Positions 23,178 through 35,535 of a stretch of DNA of 64,000 nucleotides are shown here, one piece after another. Positions within the stretch are counted from its first letter, which is position 1, and every line of letters starts with the position of its first letter. The position numbers and the translations under genes are program-made. The notes below the pieces were generated by a model. The model saw only the letters and a list, made by a program, of their open reading frames with translations, was not told where the DNA came from and did no database searches. Source of the DNA: Timema cristinae (taxonomy: Eukaryota > Arthropoda > Insecta > Phasmatodea > Timematidae); contig JBCFYV010011135.1 in the NCBI GenBank assembly GCA_039000515.1, positions 18,122,675 through 18,186,674 on the forward strand. The letters run 5' to 3'.

Positions 23178-23630
23178 TTAATTGGCCAGAAAATGTTCCT
23201 TGAAAATATTTATGTAGTGTACTCTGTAGTAATAGTGAAGTCGATCCCATAGTTGGAGATAAAAATATTTTGGATTGATCTCGCCAAATGTCTGGATATC
23301 CAGGTAAAAATAAACTGAACTTTTATTAGTGCACTCCTCAGATATCTTGGAGATCTCACACATGATTTTCATCACAGTTTGAGTGTCATTGACCCTTGTA
23401 GAAGATTTAGTCATATTATTTATCTTTAATTTCACCACACGAACATTTTTGAATTCGATCAGGCCACCGTACGTCAGAGAGAAAAATGTTATTCCCTTAA
23501 AAATATTACCCAACAATCCTAGTGCTGCTCTTTCAAAATCCGAGCAAAACACCATTATACTCGAAACATTATTAGTTTTGTTATTGTGGTTACAAATTAG
23601 GGGATAGATGCTTCCCAAAAGGTAATTCAA
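23178..23630 (-). CDS. Unrecognised 150-codon open frame
   Basis: A 450-nt open frame on the minus strand is unusually long for this AT-rich surrounding. Codons look mixed rather than low-complexity. The frame can be read from a non-ATG codon at its right end; the first internal ATG lies about 25 codons in (MVFCSDFERAALGLL). The product would be a mainly soluble protein with aromatic-rich C-terminal text (YFYLQLWDRLHYYY) and no signal peptide or clear membrane segment. I do not recognise a family. No splice sites or neighbours suggest a function; it could be an exon, a mobile-element remnant or chance. Confidence 0.3.
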   Translation of the reverse strand: MNYLLGSIYPLICNHNNKTNNVSSIMVFCSDFERAALGLLGNIFKGITFFSLTYGGLIEFKNVRVVKLKINNMTKSSTRVNDTQTVMKIMCEISKISEECTNKSSVYFYLDIQTFGEINPKYFYLQLWDRLHYYYRVHYINIFKEHFLAN

Positions 23631-24364
23631 AATCGTTTTAGTAAGATTCTTTTATTACCCAAATAGCAATAAACTAGTTAAAATAGCTGTTTTTCAATCC
23701 CTTTAATTAGGAGAATTTGGGGGTTCCTGTTGGCCTCAATAGATTGAAGAACAATATGATTACGTGCACGGAATTTTATATTACTGGATAGACATATGTA
23801 GCCTTAAGTTTGAATACTAATGTGTAAGAAAGAAAGGAAACTTTGGGGTATCTATTTCTCTCTCACACACATAAAGAGAAACGTGGCATTTTGACATCGT
23901 TCACTAATTTTACTATAAACTTCAATGTGGTGTTCATTAAATGTGTTACAGAAGGCTTTAAGATCAAAACATAGTTTGAAACTCATGAGTTTTTTTCTTT
24001 AAATAAGTTGATGTAGGCTAATCTATACGATTAGATTTGAAGGAGGTTCATTCGCAAGGATTAATCTTTTACCAGAATCCTTACCTATAGTAGTATTTAT
24101 GTAGAATAAAATACCGCCCAGAAGGGGATTTTTAATAGTTCTAAAAGGACATTTGTCCAACCAATACACAAATAAATAATTGAATACGAAATTGGTACAA
24201 AATCAAGCCACCATGTCCGTATAATATTGCAAGAGAATAAGGACTGGCAATCCTGTGTCTTCATAAGTTCATATGTTTGGTCCTTGATATCAAGTCGTGA
24301 AACGTGAAACTGTCTTTCAAGGCAAATAACTTTTTATCTTTGCTACTCAAGAAGAGGAAGAAAC
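23631..24364. other. Intergenic, nothing recognised
   Basis: AT-rich sequence between the unassigned ORF and the Harbinger relic. No supported features. Confidence 0.4.
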
Positions 24365-24560
24365 AAAAGATGTTGTGTACATCCGATGTTATCTTCACTT
24401 AAGGACAGTGGTTTATATTATACATTATTTGACGACCTGTGCACTGACGAAAATAAATTCTTCAATTATGTGTGGATGTTAAGAGCATCTTTCCATGAAC
24501 TGCTAGGCTACATAGAGGAAGACATAACAGGAACCGACACCCAATTTGGAAAATGCATTT
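24365..24560 (+). pseudogene. PIF/Harbinger (HARBI1-like) transposase N-terminal fragment
   Basis: The open frame runs from about 24365 (RCCVHPM) through YYTLFDDL, DENKFFNYVWM and SFHELLGYI to DTQFGK. This is the conserved N-terminal helical domain of HARBI1-type nucleases: a WVHP-like motif, a K-FF-YF-M motif and an F-ELL motif, then the D-T---R block. After about 24560 the frame carries only lysine-rich unrelated residues and ends at 24631. The DDE catalytic domain is missing, so this is a truncated copy or a lone exon. The family assignment rests on motif recognition alone. Confidence 0.65.
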
Positions 24561-25134
24561 TTAATAATCACAGATTACAAAAATTAGAACGATTAGAAAA
24601 ACAAACAAGCAAAACAATGATAAAAATGTAAACAAAATGCTTACAAAAACAACAACAACAAAATGTTAAAACAAAACAAAAGAATTACGGCTACCGATCA
24701 GAGGCAGACACTACAGTGAGAGGAGAGTCTGTGAAGCTTTCTGGTTTGGTGGTGGTGTTATCTGTGAGATTACTGTATTAAAAAATATTAGGTTTAAAAT
24801 AATTAATAATAATTTATTAGCTGACAGAAGAATTCCACAACCTCATAACCGTTTATTCTAGGGGAAAAGAAGAGATGAGCAGGGTGACAACAACCGACTT
24901 TAAAACCAGATATAACCATTAGTTTAGGATTAAACCGTTAGACAGCACTCCAAACATTAAAACATGAATCACGTTATAAGTTATAACAAAAGATGGCAGT
25001 AACAGATATGAATAAATTTAATTGTATCACAAATAATAGTAAATCAATTATTTGTGAATTAAGTAAAGGATTATGTTAATGTAAATAATGATAGTTAATA
25101 TTAATTATGTGTAAAAAGAAACCCATCTGCGGAA
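24561..25134. other. AT-rich spacer before satellite
   Basis: No gene seen; a few A-rich simple stretches near 24640-24680. Confidence 0.4.
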
Positions 25135-27487
25135 TGAGCACAAATGGTGGGGATCATCGTTATTATCAAATTATATGTATTTAACTTTAGATATTACTCC
25201 TCTACACTACTGCCACATTTGAGGGGCCACAGTTTCTATATTTGAATCTGCGGACCAAGCACACAAATCTGCGGACCTAGCACACATGGTGGGGCACATA
25301 GTTCAATATGTCTATAATTCCCCTGCATAAGTGTGGAACCGAGGTCTGCCGTTATTTTGGAAATATGCCTTCAAACCTAAATTAGACTCGAAATTAGCAC
25401 TGCGCGACCGCCGGTTTAAGGCGCCACAGTTTCTATATTTGAATCTGCGTCATGAGCACACATGGTGGCAATTATAGTTCTATATGTCTATAATGACCCT
25501 GCATAAGTGTGGAACCCGGGTCTGCCGTTATTATCGAATTATATGTATTTAAATTTAGATATTACTCCTCTACACTACCGCCATGTTTAAGGGGCCACAG
25601 TTTCTATATTTGAATCTGCGTCATGAGCACACATGGTGGCAATTACAGTTGTAGGTGTAAAAAGAGACCCTGCATGGTCGTGGAATCTGGTTCTGCCGTT
25701 ATTTTCAGATTGATTGCCTTTAAACTATAATAACCTAATACTGACATGTTAGGCGCTAGTTTAAGGTGCCACAGTTTCTATATTTGAATCTGCGGCATGA
25801 GCACACATGGTGGGGCTCATAGTTCTATATGTCTATAATGACCCTGCATATGTGTGGAAGCTGGGTCTGCCGTTATTTTGGAAATATGCCTTCAAACCTA
25901 AATTAGACTCGAAATTAGCACTGCGCGACCGCCGGTTTAAGGCGCCACAGTTTCTATATTTGAATCTGCGTCATGAGCACACATGGTGGCAATTATAGTT
26001 CTATATGTCTATAATGACCCTGCATAAGTGTGGAACCCGGGTCTGCCGTTATTATCGAATTATATGTATTTAAATTTAGATATTACTCCTCTACACTACC
26101 GCCATGTTTAAGGGGCCACAGTTTCTATATTTGAATCTGCGTCATGAGCACACATGGTGGCAATTACAGTTGTAGGTGTAAAAAGAGACCCTGCATGGTC
26201 GTGGAATCTGGTTCTGCCGTTATTTTCAGATTGATTGCCTTTAAACTATAATAACCTAATACTGACATGTTAGGCGCTAGTTTAAGGTGCCACAGTTTCT
26301 ATATTTGAATCTGCGGCATGAGCACACATGGTGGGGCTCATAGTTCTATATGTCTATAATGACCCTGCATATGTGTGGAAGCTGGGTCTGCCGTTATTTT
26401 GGAAATATGCCTTCAAACTTAAATTAGACTCGAAATTAGCACTGCGCGACCGCCGGTTTAAGGCGCCACAGTTTCTATATTTGAATCTGCGTCATGAGCA
26501 CACATGATGGCAATTATAGTTCTATATGTCTATAATGACCCTGCATAAGTGTGGAACCCGGGTCTGCCGTTATTATCGAATTATATGTATTTAAAGTTAG
26601 ATATTACTCCTCTACACTACCGCCATGTTTAAGGGGCCACAGTTTCTATATTTGAATCTGCGTCATGAGCACACATGGTGGCAATTACAGTTATAGGTGT
26701 AAAAAGAGACCCTGCATGGTCGTGGAACCTGGTTCTGCCGTTATTTTCAGATTGATTGCCTTTAAACTATAATAACCTAATACAGACATGTTGGGCGCTA
26801 GTTTAAGGTGCCACAGTTTCTATATTTGAATCTGCGGCATGAGCACACATGGTGGGGATCATAGTTCTATATGTCTATAATGACCCTGCATATGTGTGGA
26901 ACCCGGGTCTGCCGTTATTTTGGAAATATGCCTTCAAACCTAAATTAGACTCGAAAATTAGCACTGCGCGACCGCCGGTTTAAGGCGCCACAGTTTCTAT
27001 ATTTGAATCTGCGTCATGAGCACACATGGTGGCAATTATAGTTCTATATGTCTATAATGACCCTGCATAAGTGTGGAACCCGGGTCTGCCGTTATTATCG
27101 AATTATATGTATTTAAAGTTAGATATTACTCCTCTACACTACCGCCATGTTTAAGGGGCCACAGTTTCTATATTTGAATCTGCGTCATGAGCACACATGG
27201 TGGCAATTACAGTTAAAGGTGTAAAAAGAGACCCTGCATGGTCGTGGAACCTGGTTCTGCCGTTATTTTCAGATTGATTGCCTTTAAACTATAATAACCT
27301 AATACAGACATGTTGGGCGCTAGTTTAAGGTGCCACAGTTTCTATATTTGAATCTGCGGCATGAGCACACATGGTGGGGATCATAGTTCTATATGTCTAT
27401 AATGACCCTGCATATGTGTGGAACCCGGGTCTGCCATTATTTTGGATAAGTGCCTTCAAACCTAAATTACACTCGAAATTAGCACGA
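25135..27487 (+). repeat. Higher-order satellite array, plus orientation
   Basis: About 14 monomers of ~174 bp, each sharing CCACAGTTTCTATATTTGAA, then CTGCG(T/G)CATGAGCACACATGGT. Three monomer classes alternate. Class A has TTATCGAATTATATGTATTTAAA and CTCTACACTACCGCCATG. Class B has GTGTAAAAAGAGACCCTGCATGG and AACCTAATAC. Class C has TTTTGGAAATATGCCTTCAAAC and GCACTGCGCGACCGCCGG. The triplet repeats with a 521-522-bp period: class B landmarks lie at 25655, 26176, 26697 and 27219. Triplets are nearly identical to each other while monomer classes differ strongly, the signature of a higher-order repeat. The 63-residue ORF at 25807-25998 is a by-product. The same family recurs inverted at 41773-44690. 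Confidence 0.95.
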
Positions 27488-27605
27488 AATTGTAATGCTA
27501 AAAAAATAAAAAGGGTTCTTTAAAAATATTTTATTAATTTTATTTTACTCATTTCTATTTTTTTAATTTCGTTCCAAAATATATAGTTTAATATTAATTT
27601 TTTTA

Positions 27606-27919
27606 ATTATTATTATTATTATTATTATTATCATTATTTTTATTACTATTATCATCACTCCGTCTTACTAACGGTTCGGTTTGTACGCACTTACGCTAAT
27701 GTGTAATGGTAGGGTGATTGTGAGATGAAATGGAGGACCTACAGTTTAGCGTGGAATCCGAACCACGGTGAAGGCCTGGCACTCCACACATTCACATGAC
27801 GTCTTGTCATAGGTGAAGGAAAGGTTTGGTAATCTGATATATCTGTGCCTGGACCGAGGATAGAACCTCAGACTCCATCACAGAAGTCCGACACATTACC
27901 CCTAGACCACCAGGTCACC
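27606..27919 (-). mobile_element. SINE family A, near full length
   Basis: Read on the minus strand: a tRNA-like head starting GGTGACCTGGTGGTCTAGGG (A-box region) with a GGTTC-type B box, a ~180-bp body, the common tail and a (TAA)n-derived terminus at the left (27606-27655). No clear target duplication was found here. Confidence 0.85.
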
Positions 27920-29322
27920 TTTACAATTGTCAAATGATTTTAAAAAAATAATTAAAACTCAAGATGGCTAAAATTTATTTTTGATATTGTAATCCTTAAA
28001 GATTTTTTTTTTTTTAGTCACAGTTTAATAATTAAATTTGATGAGAAATTACACCTAGTTTCCGGAATCGAGTTCAAAATATTTGTCTAAGAAATACCAT
28101 AGCTAATATTTCCAGATTCTGCCTACCCATACAGTATATATAGGCCTACATTTCAATCAAGTAGAGTAGGGACGAGTAAGGTAGAATTTATGGGGGTTCA
28201 AAGTATGAAAACACAAGGAAAAATTAGTTAATTTCATTGGGTCAGAGCTTAAAACCCGATTTCTCCGTTTCCGGTAAATTAGACTAGATTAGTTTAACAT
28301 TTTGTTCACGAGCCCATTGATGTATGTCTTTAATAGCTGTCTTGTACCTAAAAAAAACTCCTTGTATAAGAGGGCATAATCACTGTATGAAACTAATCCC
28401 CCCAAACCTGCCTGATTTCCACATATGATTTTGTAAAATATTGAAAACGAAAAGTGCCATTATTAAACAAGTTGCAGTCAGTCTGCATCCTGGCGTCTGA
28501 GAAGGATGTCCTCATTGCAGCGATAAAAGGGCTTAAAGATGGTCTTGGGTTCGATGTCCATCTTAACTAGCTAGAGATCACTACTGTGTGAATGACCTGT
28601 GATCTGATCTCCAACATGACCTTGACCCGTTGGCTGGGGAGCTGAGAACTAATAGCAGTTTCAGGATTTTTGTTCGGATGACCAGCCCGAACTTTGAGCG
28701 TGTTTTAAATACGAGTGGATCGTCGTAGTGGTATCTGCAGATTATTGCCCTAAAATGTATTCGAAATATTTTATTGGGAAAAGATATATTATTGTAATAA
28801 GCCCTCACTCGACTTAATAGTTAGAATTTGAGTCATTAAAGGCTATCGATTTTACATAGATATTTAGGTTTTGCTGTTTAATTTGGATAACAAAAAATAT
28901 ATTGTCCCCCTTCATGCTACGCTGATAGCTTTAGCTCTCTATCTATTTGTTGCACAAAGCCACTTAAGTGAGAATTGTTGAACTGCTGTTATTTTTAACC
29001 AAAGAGAAATATTTTATTTACCGATCTAAAACAATACACCAATCATGGTTTCAATGGTAGTGTACACAAATAAAGATTGTACAGATGATTCACTACCCAC
29101 ACAAAAGGAAAACCTGTTAAATTCACTATGAATATTGGGTTTTAGTTTTAGGCCACTATTTTTATCGGCATCCTGGACCTCAAACCTTTAAAATTAGTGT
29201 TCGTTTGTCAAAACCTGTTCAGCCATTTCCTCATAAGTTCTATTACTGGACACGAGCTTATCAAATTATATATAAGATGATGATAGTTGACTAAAGAGAG
29301 AGAATACATCATTTAGGGATAC

Positions 29323-29323
<1 letters not shown>
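27920..29323. other. Intergenic, no gene recognised
   Basis: About 1.4 kb of unique-looking sequence. ORFs are short (75 codons at most) with no recognisable motifs; I see no RNA gene or repeat. Confidence 0.4.
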
Positions 29324-29367
<44 letters not shown>

Positions 29368-29622
29368 CATCACTCCGTCTTACTACCCGTTCGGTTTATA
29401 CGCACTTAAGCTAATGTGTAATGGTAATGTGATTGTGAGATGAAATGGAGGACCTACAGTTTAACGTGGGATCCGAACCACGGTGGAGGCCTGGCACTCC
29501 CCACATTCACAAGTTGTGATTAATACACGTCTTGTCAGAGATGAAGGATCAAGAAAGGGTTTGATAATCAGATAAATCTGTGCCGGGACCGAGGATTGAA
29601 CCCCGGACCCTAGCACAGAGGG
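29324..29622 (-). mobile_element. SINE family A, head truncated
   Basis: A TTA-repeat terminus at 29324-29367, then the family A tail and body in minus orientation up to the CACAGAG segment. The outer part of the tRNA-like head is missing. Confidence 0.8.
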
Positions 29623-29869
29623 ATATTATTCCAGTTGAAAAGGATTAGCAGTAACTTTCGATTGTACAAACTGTCCTCTATTGGTGCAAAATATTTTAAA
29701 CCCAAATGTTTCTTTGATCTTTACCGCCACCCAACGGGAAACGTGCAACATGTAAAACTTAAAATTTGTTTTAAGACTACAGTGTTTTCAAACATTTTTC
29801 AATTGATTTTCCAATAAGTTGTAAAACATTGTTTCAAAACACAGCTTCTACAACTTGTATAGTCTAAAC

Positions 29870-30112
29870 GCACCACGTCTTACTACTCGTTCGGGTCATA
29901 CGTCCATGTACTAATTATTCAAATGGGTTCTTATATGAGGAAAGTGTAATTTAGATAAAGCGCACCCGCATTTTTGTGGAAAGAGAGTGTTAAAACATTT
30001 AGTGAATAAAAACCTCAGTACACCCGACCGAGAGCGAACCACGATCTCCTCGTCCTCGGCAGTCTAATCTAGAGCGAGACTAGTGAGTTAGACCATGTGG
30101 CCACCGAGGTGT
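29870..30112 (-). mobile_element. SINE family B, near full length
   Basis: The left end carries the common SINE tail (ACCACGTCTTACTACTCGTTCGGGT). The body has GCACCCGCATTTTTGTGGAAAGAGAGTG. The right end is the reversed tRNA-like head, with CACCCGACCGAGAGCGAACCACG (B-box region) and GACCATGTGGCCACCGAGG. It is the cleanest family B copy in minus orientation and the reference for the smeared copies in contig 1. Confidence 0.8.
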
Positions 30113-30177
30113 GTTACAATCTTCTCAGTACAATCACAAACCTGACGGATTAAACTGTTGTTAGCTAATATTTAAAT

Positions 30178-30330
30178 CGAGTCTTCGTCGGGTCTACTGA
30201 GGATACATTTTGATAAACTGTTTCCCACTCTCTCTTCGAGCAAATACGAGTGCCTTTATCCCTAACACTTTGCGTAATTAACATAGCCCGAATGCGTATA
30301 AAGACGTGGTGCTAAAAATATAAATAGTAT
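30178..30330 (+). mobile_element. SINE family B, 5'-truncated
   Basis: GTCGGGTCTACTGAGG, then CCCACTCTCTCTTCGAGCAAATACGAGTGC, then ACATAGCCCGAATGCGTATAAAGACGTGGTGCTAA, the common tail. It lies in the opposite orientation to its neighbour at 29870-30112. Confidence 0.7.
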
Positions 30331-31099
30331 GCGTGTCATTATAATATCATATCTGTAATGTTTACACACACTGAAATATTAGGACGTTTATAGAAAATAC
30401 AATATAACGATGTTTTGTATAATAATCTCTTGTTGCCTTCCCTGGTTGTGTATAGAAATGAAATGTTTGTCCGTCTCTCTATCTGTAAGTCTATTTGTTC
30501 CTTTATCACGCCCAAACCCCTGTACCAGCTGACTCTAAATCTGGCATGGGTACACACATATAGCTCATTGAATAATTAAAATTTACTTATGCCATTTGGT
30601 TTCAAAGTAGCAGCTATAAAACAATCACGTCCAAATCACGTGACAGTTTACTAAAAGATTAAAATATCAAAATTGATAGTCAATATAGCTACTCAAGCGA
30701 TGTTTTGTAAAATTAGTATCTAAACACAATTTAACATTACAAACAAAAAATCTCATTTTTTCCGTTACAAAGACATAAAGGGTACAATGTACACCTCGAA
30801 ATAAGAAATTTAAAATTTTGATTGGATTTTTTTTAAATTAATTAAGGAAAAATGAAATAGGCTTATAAATGAACGCTGAAAAAATAGTTTAGATATTATT
30901 GCTAACAACATATAATTTGATATACTCAGAGCTCAAATATTTATGTACAATTTTAACTAGCAATAATGGTATTAGATTAGAAATTAGGAAAATAAAACAG
31001 TCGGGAAATGCTTACTAGTATTCGGTCAGTTAGTTGTAGTCATCTTGCCTGCTATAAAGGAATGTAAAACTCAGAATATACGAAACAATAATTTTACCT
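30331..31099. other. Intergenic, nothing recognised
   Basis: AT-rich sequence without supported genes or repeats. Confidence 0.4.
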
Positions 31100-31490
31100 G
31101 ATGCTCTCTATGGGTGCTAAACATGGTCTCGTACCTTACATTACGAAACTACGTTTAGGGTGCTCGAAAACAAAGTGCTTAGGAAGATTGTAGGTCCAAA
31201 AATGGATGACAATAGTAGGGAGTGGAGGAGGTTACATTGGGAAGAGCTACATACCCTGTGCTCATTAACAGATATTGTTAGGCTAATTAAATCTCGCAGA
31301 TTATGGTGGGCAGGACATGTACCATCAAGGCACTGACTGGTAAAGCCAATGGGAAGAGACCAGTGGAAAGACCCAGATGCAGATGGGAGGATAACATTAG
31401 AATGGACCTGAGCTATACTGGATAGAGCTAGCTCAGGATAGGGATAGGTGGAGTACCTTTTTAAGTGCGGCAATGAACTTTTGAGTCCCT
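31100..31490 (+). pseudogene. LINE ORF2 C-terminal remnant
   Basis: In the plus direction the frame reads LENKVLRKIVGPKMDD, then EWRRLHWEELHTL, DIVRLIKSRRLWWAGHVPS and, after a stop and a frame change, GKRPVERPRCRWEDNIRMDL and LAQDRDRWSTFL. This is the familiar C-terminal tail of a widespread group of arthropod non-LTR retrotransposon reverse transcriptases. Stops and frame changes make it a dead 5'-truncated copy. The assignment is from recalled motif patterns. The minus-strand ORF over the same bases is a shadow. Confidence 0.75.
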
Positions 31491-33699
31491 AATGCCATAG
31501 AGTAAGTATATACAGTAATTAGAAACTTAGTCGGAAGAAACAAAATGAAGAGTTTGTTTTTTTCTTTATGTTGGTAGCAAAACGTTGCCCGGGGTAACCA
31601 TGAAATTCAATGTAGGGCTACCCAAGACAACGCCGGGTACTTCTGCCAGTGATTACATAAAGGTGTCCCAGTAACTAATCAGGGTTTTTAAATTAAATAT
31701 ATATTACATCGAGTAATTATCTTCAATCAAACACCGGGATGTATAGCTGGCTGGTGAGACAGTCGCGCGGTTACTCGGTTGCATCACTCACCCTGACGCA
31801 CCATCTTAAAAACAACTCTTTAATCGAGGAAACATTCTATTCTCACAACCTTGGGCTCAAGGAGCTTAGAAACAAAGATATATAGAAAACTAAAATTTGG
31901 CATGTATACTTAGGACAACTCTTGAGGATTTGTACATAAGTAATTTTTAACAGCTTTTTCATATATTGTGAGTCTGACGCCTTTGACCCCGTGAAAATCA
32001 CTACAGGTAGCTACATAACAAAGTGAGGGGCTAGGGGAAGGGGGCTATCATAGACTTAGTCTCTCTCAGAGTGTATATTGTTTTCTTATTCTAAGTCTTT
32101 CACCACGATAAAATTTAACCCTCAAATTTAGAGAAAAATCTCAACCTTGAGTTTAAAGCGAGATTTCTCGAAACCATTTAATTTATTCGGGCAACGCTGG
32201 GCACTTGCCATTAGATAAAATAATAAAACAAGAAAAAGTACCTCTGAAGGTAAAATACTGCAAAAGGCAAACTAAACAGTTATTCCTAGAAAAAATATAG
32301 AAAGGCACATTTGATAAGAAAATATTTGTTCTCGATAATATTTAACTTTTAATACAATAATGATAAATTATATTTCATTGTCACTAAAAAAAAAATTCAA
32401 TTATATTGATATGTGTTGTTAGTTTTCAAAATATGTTTCAATTTAATTTCAAATTAAATTGACTTAGTAAATAAATACTAACGACAGTAGGGCACTCTTA
32501 ATATAACGGGGAATTTAACGTATTTCACTTTACGCTTATACTTCTCAAATTATTCAGTGGAAGGAGAAATCACTTATTTCCCAACATGTGAATTCCAGAC
32601 CAAAACATTCGAACGTAAAGTCCTTTAAATAAATTGCATATTAAAATTTAAACTGTCAACCAAGGCCGGGTCTAAATTATTTTGCCGCCCTGACTAGATC
32701 AAGATTGGTAATACTGTATCACACTCGACTACATACACCCTTTCCCATCCCTTACAATATCTTCGTTATAAGCTGTAACTGCGAATAAGCCCAAGTACAG
32801 AAACATGGGGTTGAGTTGCAGCTAGAGATATTATTAACTGACAATAGGTATGACAAGGGTGAGGAGGGAGGTGTAGGTGTGTGTCTGGGGGAGGGGGTTT
32901 GGGAGGGAAAGGGGTTTACTAAGAAAATCTCCCGAACAAAGATACTGGGAGCTGTCAAACTCTCTTTAAAACCAACTATTATTTTGAATACAAGGTTGCC
33001 GCTATGTGCACTGTTGCGCAGGTCAATTTAAGATATTATGAACTAACCTCTCTTAGTCGCATCTCGCAGTTGATGTAAATCTGAACAATAAATTTTTGCA
33101 ATGTTTGAAATGTAAGGGCACATATTTTCAAGCCAAAAATCATTCCTTTTATAATTAAACTTAGTTTCTGGAGTAACTTTTTCTTAGACGGATCGGCAAC
33201 GTTGTAAAAGACCCATCCCCATTGTAAAAGAAAATAAACCTGTCCCAAAAGTATGTTTGGAAGGGCGAGGAAGAAGTATTCACAGTGTCAACTAATAACT
33301 GCCCACTTCGACCCCTCTCTCCCCCCAAATATGTTAATAGTCACTAACAATAATTGCAAGAGAGAGCGAAAAATAAATTCTCATCTAATCTATTCTAATC
33401 TATATCTATGGTCGTAATATTCGAACAATCGATATATTTCTAATAAACTGGAAATAGACATGGGAACCCAAAAGCGGATAAAATATTTTGATTTTCATTT
33501 AGCTTTAATCCATTATTTTGGGGGCGAATAAATTCAAAGTTAAAGAAACAAATTATGTTTTTAAGTCCCGTATCCCTTATAAATCCAATATGAATCTTTT
33601 AATAAGTCAAAATTATCATCTTTAGTAAATTAAAATCTTAGTAAATTTTGGTGGCACACAGGTTGGGAACCACTGGGGTATAGCCTACTCTTTTGGACA
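31491..33699. other. Intergenic, no gene recognised
   Basis: About 2.2 kb. Two short GC-richer islands share a GCAACGC(C/T)GGG core (near 31632 and 32190) and may be old mobile-element pieces. Nothing else can be supported. Confidence 0.35.
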
Positions 33700-33898
33700 A
33701 ATTATTCTAATGTGTTAGGGATTAATAAGGTTGGATTAAGAGGAAGTGTACCTTCTTTTGCATGGAGGAAGAGTGGAAACCCATTTAGAAAAAAACACCT
33801 TCACTACACCCAAATCTGATTTGAGCCCCAGTCTCCCAGTCTCCTTGCTTAGTATATTACAAAAGTGACGTTTTAGACCATGCGGCCACCGAGGCGGA
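33700..33898 (-). mobile_element. SINE family B, diverged
   Basis: Minus-oriented family B body (AGTGTACCTTCTTTTGCATGGAGGAAGAGTGG, then CACTACACCCAAATCTGATTTGAGCCCC) and head (GACCATGCGGCCACCGAGGCGG). The tail end is weak. Confidence 0.65.
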
Positions 33899-35321
33899 TA
33901 TAACTAATTACTAATTATGTAAAAATCTAAAATCTAAAGTAAATCACCCTTTTAACATTGTACACAGTTTCCCAGCATTTTGGATACAGCTAGTCAAGCT
34001 GTATTGAACTACATGCAAATACTTCATAATGATAGCTCAACGTTTATGCACCGTTTAACCAGACCAAAAAGATCGCACAGTGACGTCATAATTTGTATGA
34101 TAATTGTTTATAAAAGATTGTTATTTTATTCAAGTTCTCGTTGTGCCTACCTACTTCATAAAATTTTAATTCTAACTATACGACATCCATTAAAAAAAAT
34201 TAGTCCTTTTAGTTAAGTTGAAAGCTATGCTCATTTTGTAATTAACATTTAACTAAGAGTAAAACCTAATTTATTTCCCCTGAAGGTAGGTATACAAGAG
34301 GTTTCATTTATTTATATGTTATGTTGAATTATTGATTACGGGTCCCTACGTTGTGCGCCAATTGAAGTGTTATTGAAATATTCGTCCCGCGTGATGGGCG
34401 CCAATTGAAGAATTATTGGTGATTTAAATCTTGTATAATTAATACACACTTTTTATGTTGACATGTTTTTTTATTTATAAATCTCAGTTTATTTCAGGAG
34501 AAAATAGATCATGGCGGCCTATTGTAGGGATCGCGGACAGAAGTTGCAGTCCGAGTAGTTCAAGGACTGGACGTCAAGTGACTAGTGAGTAGTGAGCAGT
34601 ACTGTTCTTACATTGCACCATTCTATGTATATATATCCATTGCTCATGGAAGCTTCGAGAAGGTCGTGTTATAAAAAATTAAAATACAAGACAAGAACAT
34701 CTCGGTTTTACTAGGAGCTTCGAGAGCCGGAAACTGACTCAAGTTACTTTTTAAAATCTCTATTCGAACTTTCCAGAAGAGGAAGTTATTATTTAAAAAT
34801 CTTATATTGTCAACTTGACTTTACTAATGTCACGTGCGTGACGTCACTGATCAGTGGCTTTTGCCTTCTTAGAAGAATAAGTGCTTTAAGCGCCATTTAA
34901 TATACTACATAATTTAAATAAAATTAAATACGTTTATAAAATTAGGACGATATTATTGTCAATGCTTTCACATACTTTTCAGGGGCAAGTCAGTTACATT
35001 ACAGTTAGTAAGAGGACAAAGTGTGTAGTTGCCTTCCACCTTGAAAAATATTAACTTTAAATTTGAAGGTACTTGACCTTGACCCAAGCACTTGTTTTGT
35101 CTGCGGCGCATTTTTTATGCTATTCTAAAAATATTCAAGGAGTTTTGATATTTTGTAGGAAATATTTAATGGTTCCGTAACTAAAATTTAATTGAGAAAC
35201 GCTCTTTATGGTATCGCAGCTCAAAAATGTTGTACAACCCACAGTGTATTTATACCATAATACTATGATATGCTTGTTTGAGATAAGTGAACCGTGATCT
35301 AACACAATTTCAAAATTATGT
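33899..35321. other. Intergenic with a two-copy 42-bp repeat
   Basis: Mostly featureless. Near 34327-34428 two ~42-bp copies share GCGCCAATTGAAG preceded by a CGTCCC-like block (cores at about 34355 and 34398). No coding region is recognised. Confidence 0.4.
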
Positions 35322-35482
35322 ACCTCTGACGAGACATCTTGTGAATGTGGGGAATGCCAGGCCTCCACCGTGGTTCGGATCCCACGTTAAACTGTAGGTC
35401 CTCCAATTCATCTCACAATCACCCTACCATTACATATTTAGCGTAAGTGCGTATAACCCGAACGTTTAGTAAGACGTGGTGC

Positions 35483-35534
<52 letters not shown>
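35322..35534 (+). mobile_element. SINE family A, 5'-truncated, long (ATA)n tail
   Basis: Begins at ACCTCTGACGAGACATCTTGTG within the body and continues through GTGGGGAATGCCAGGCCTCC and the common tail (AGTAAGACGTGGTGCTAATAAT). It ends in about 50 bp of perfect ATA repeats (35483-35534). The poly-Tyr/poly-Ile ORFs over the repeat are not genes. Confidence 0.85.

Positions 35535-35535
<1 letters not shown>

Noticed and set aside
25807..25998. A 63-residue ORF repeated in the satellite (also 42762-42953, 43282-43473, 44147-44338)
   Set aside because: It is fixed to one satellite monomer class and recurs only because the monomer recurs; no start context, no family, and it is broken in many monomers.
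31141..31473. 110-codon minus-strand ORF
   Set aside because: It is the antisense of the LINE ORF2 remnant, which carries the recognisable motifs on the plus strand.
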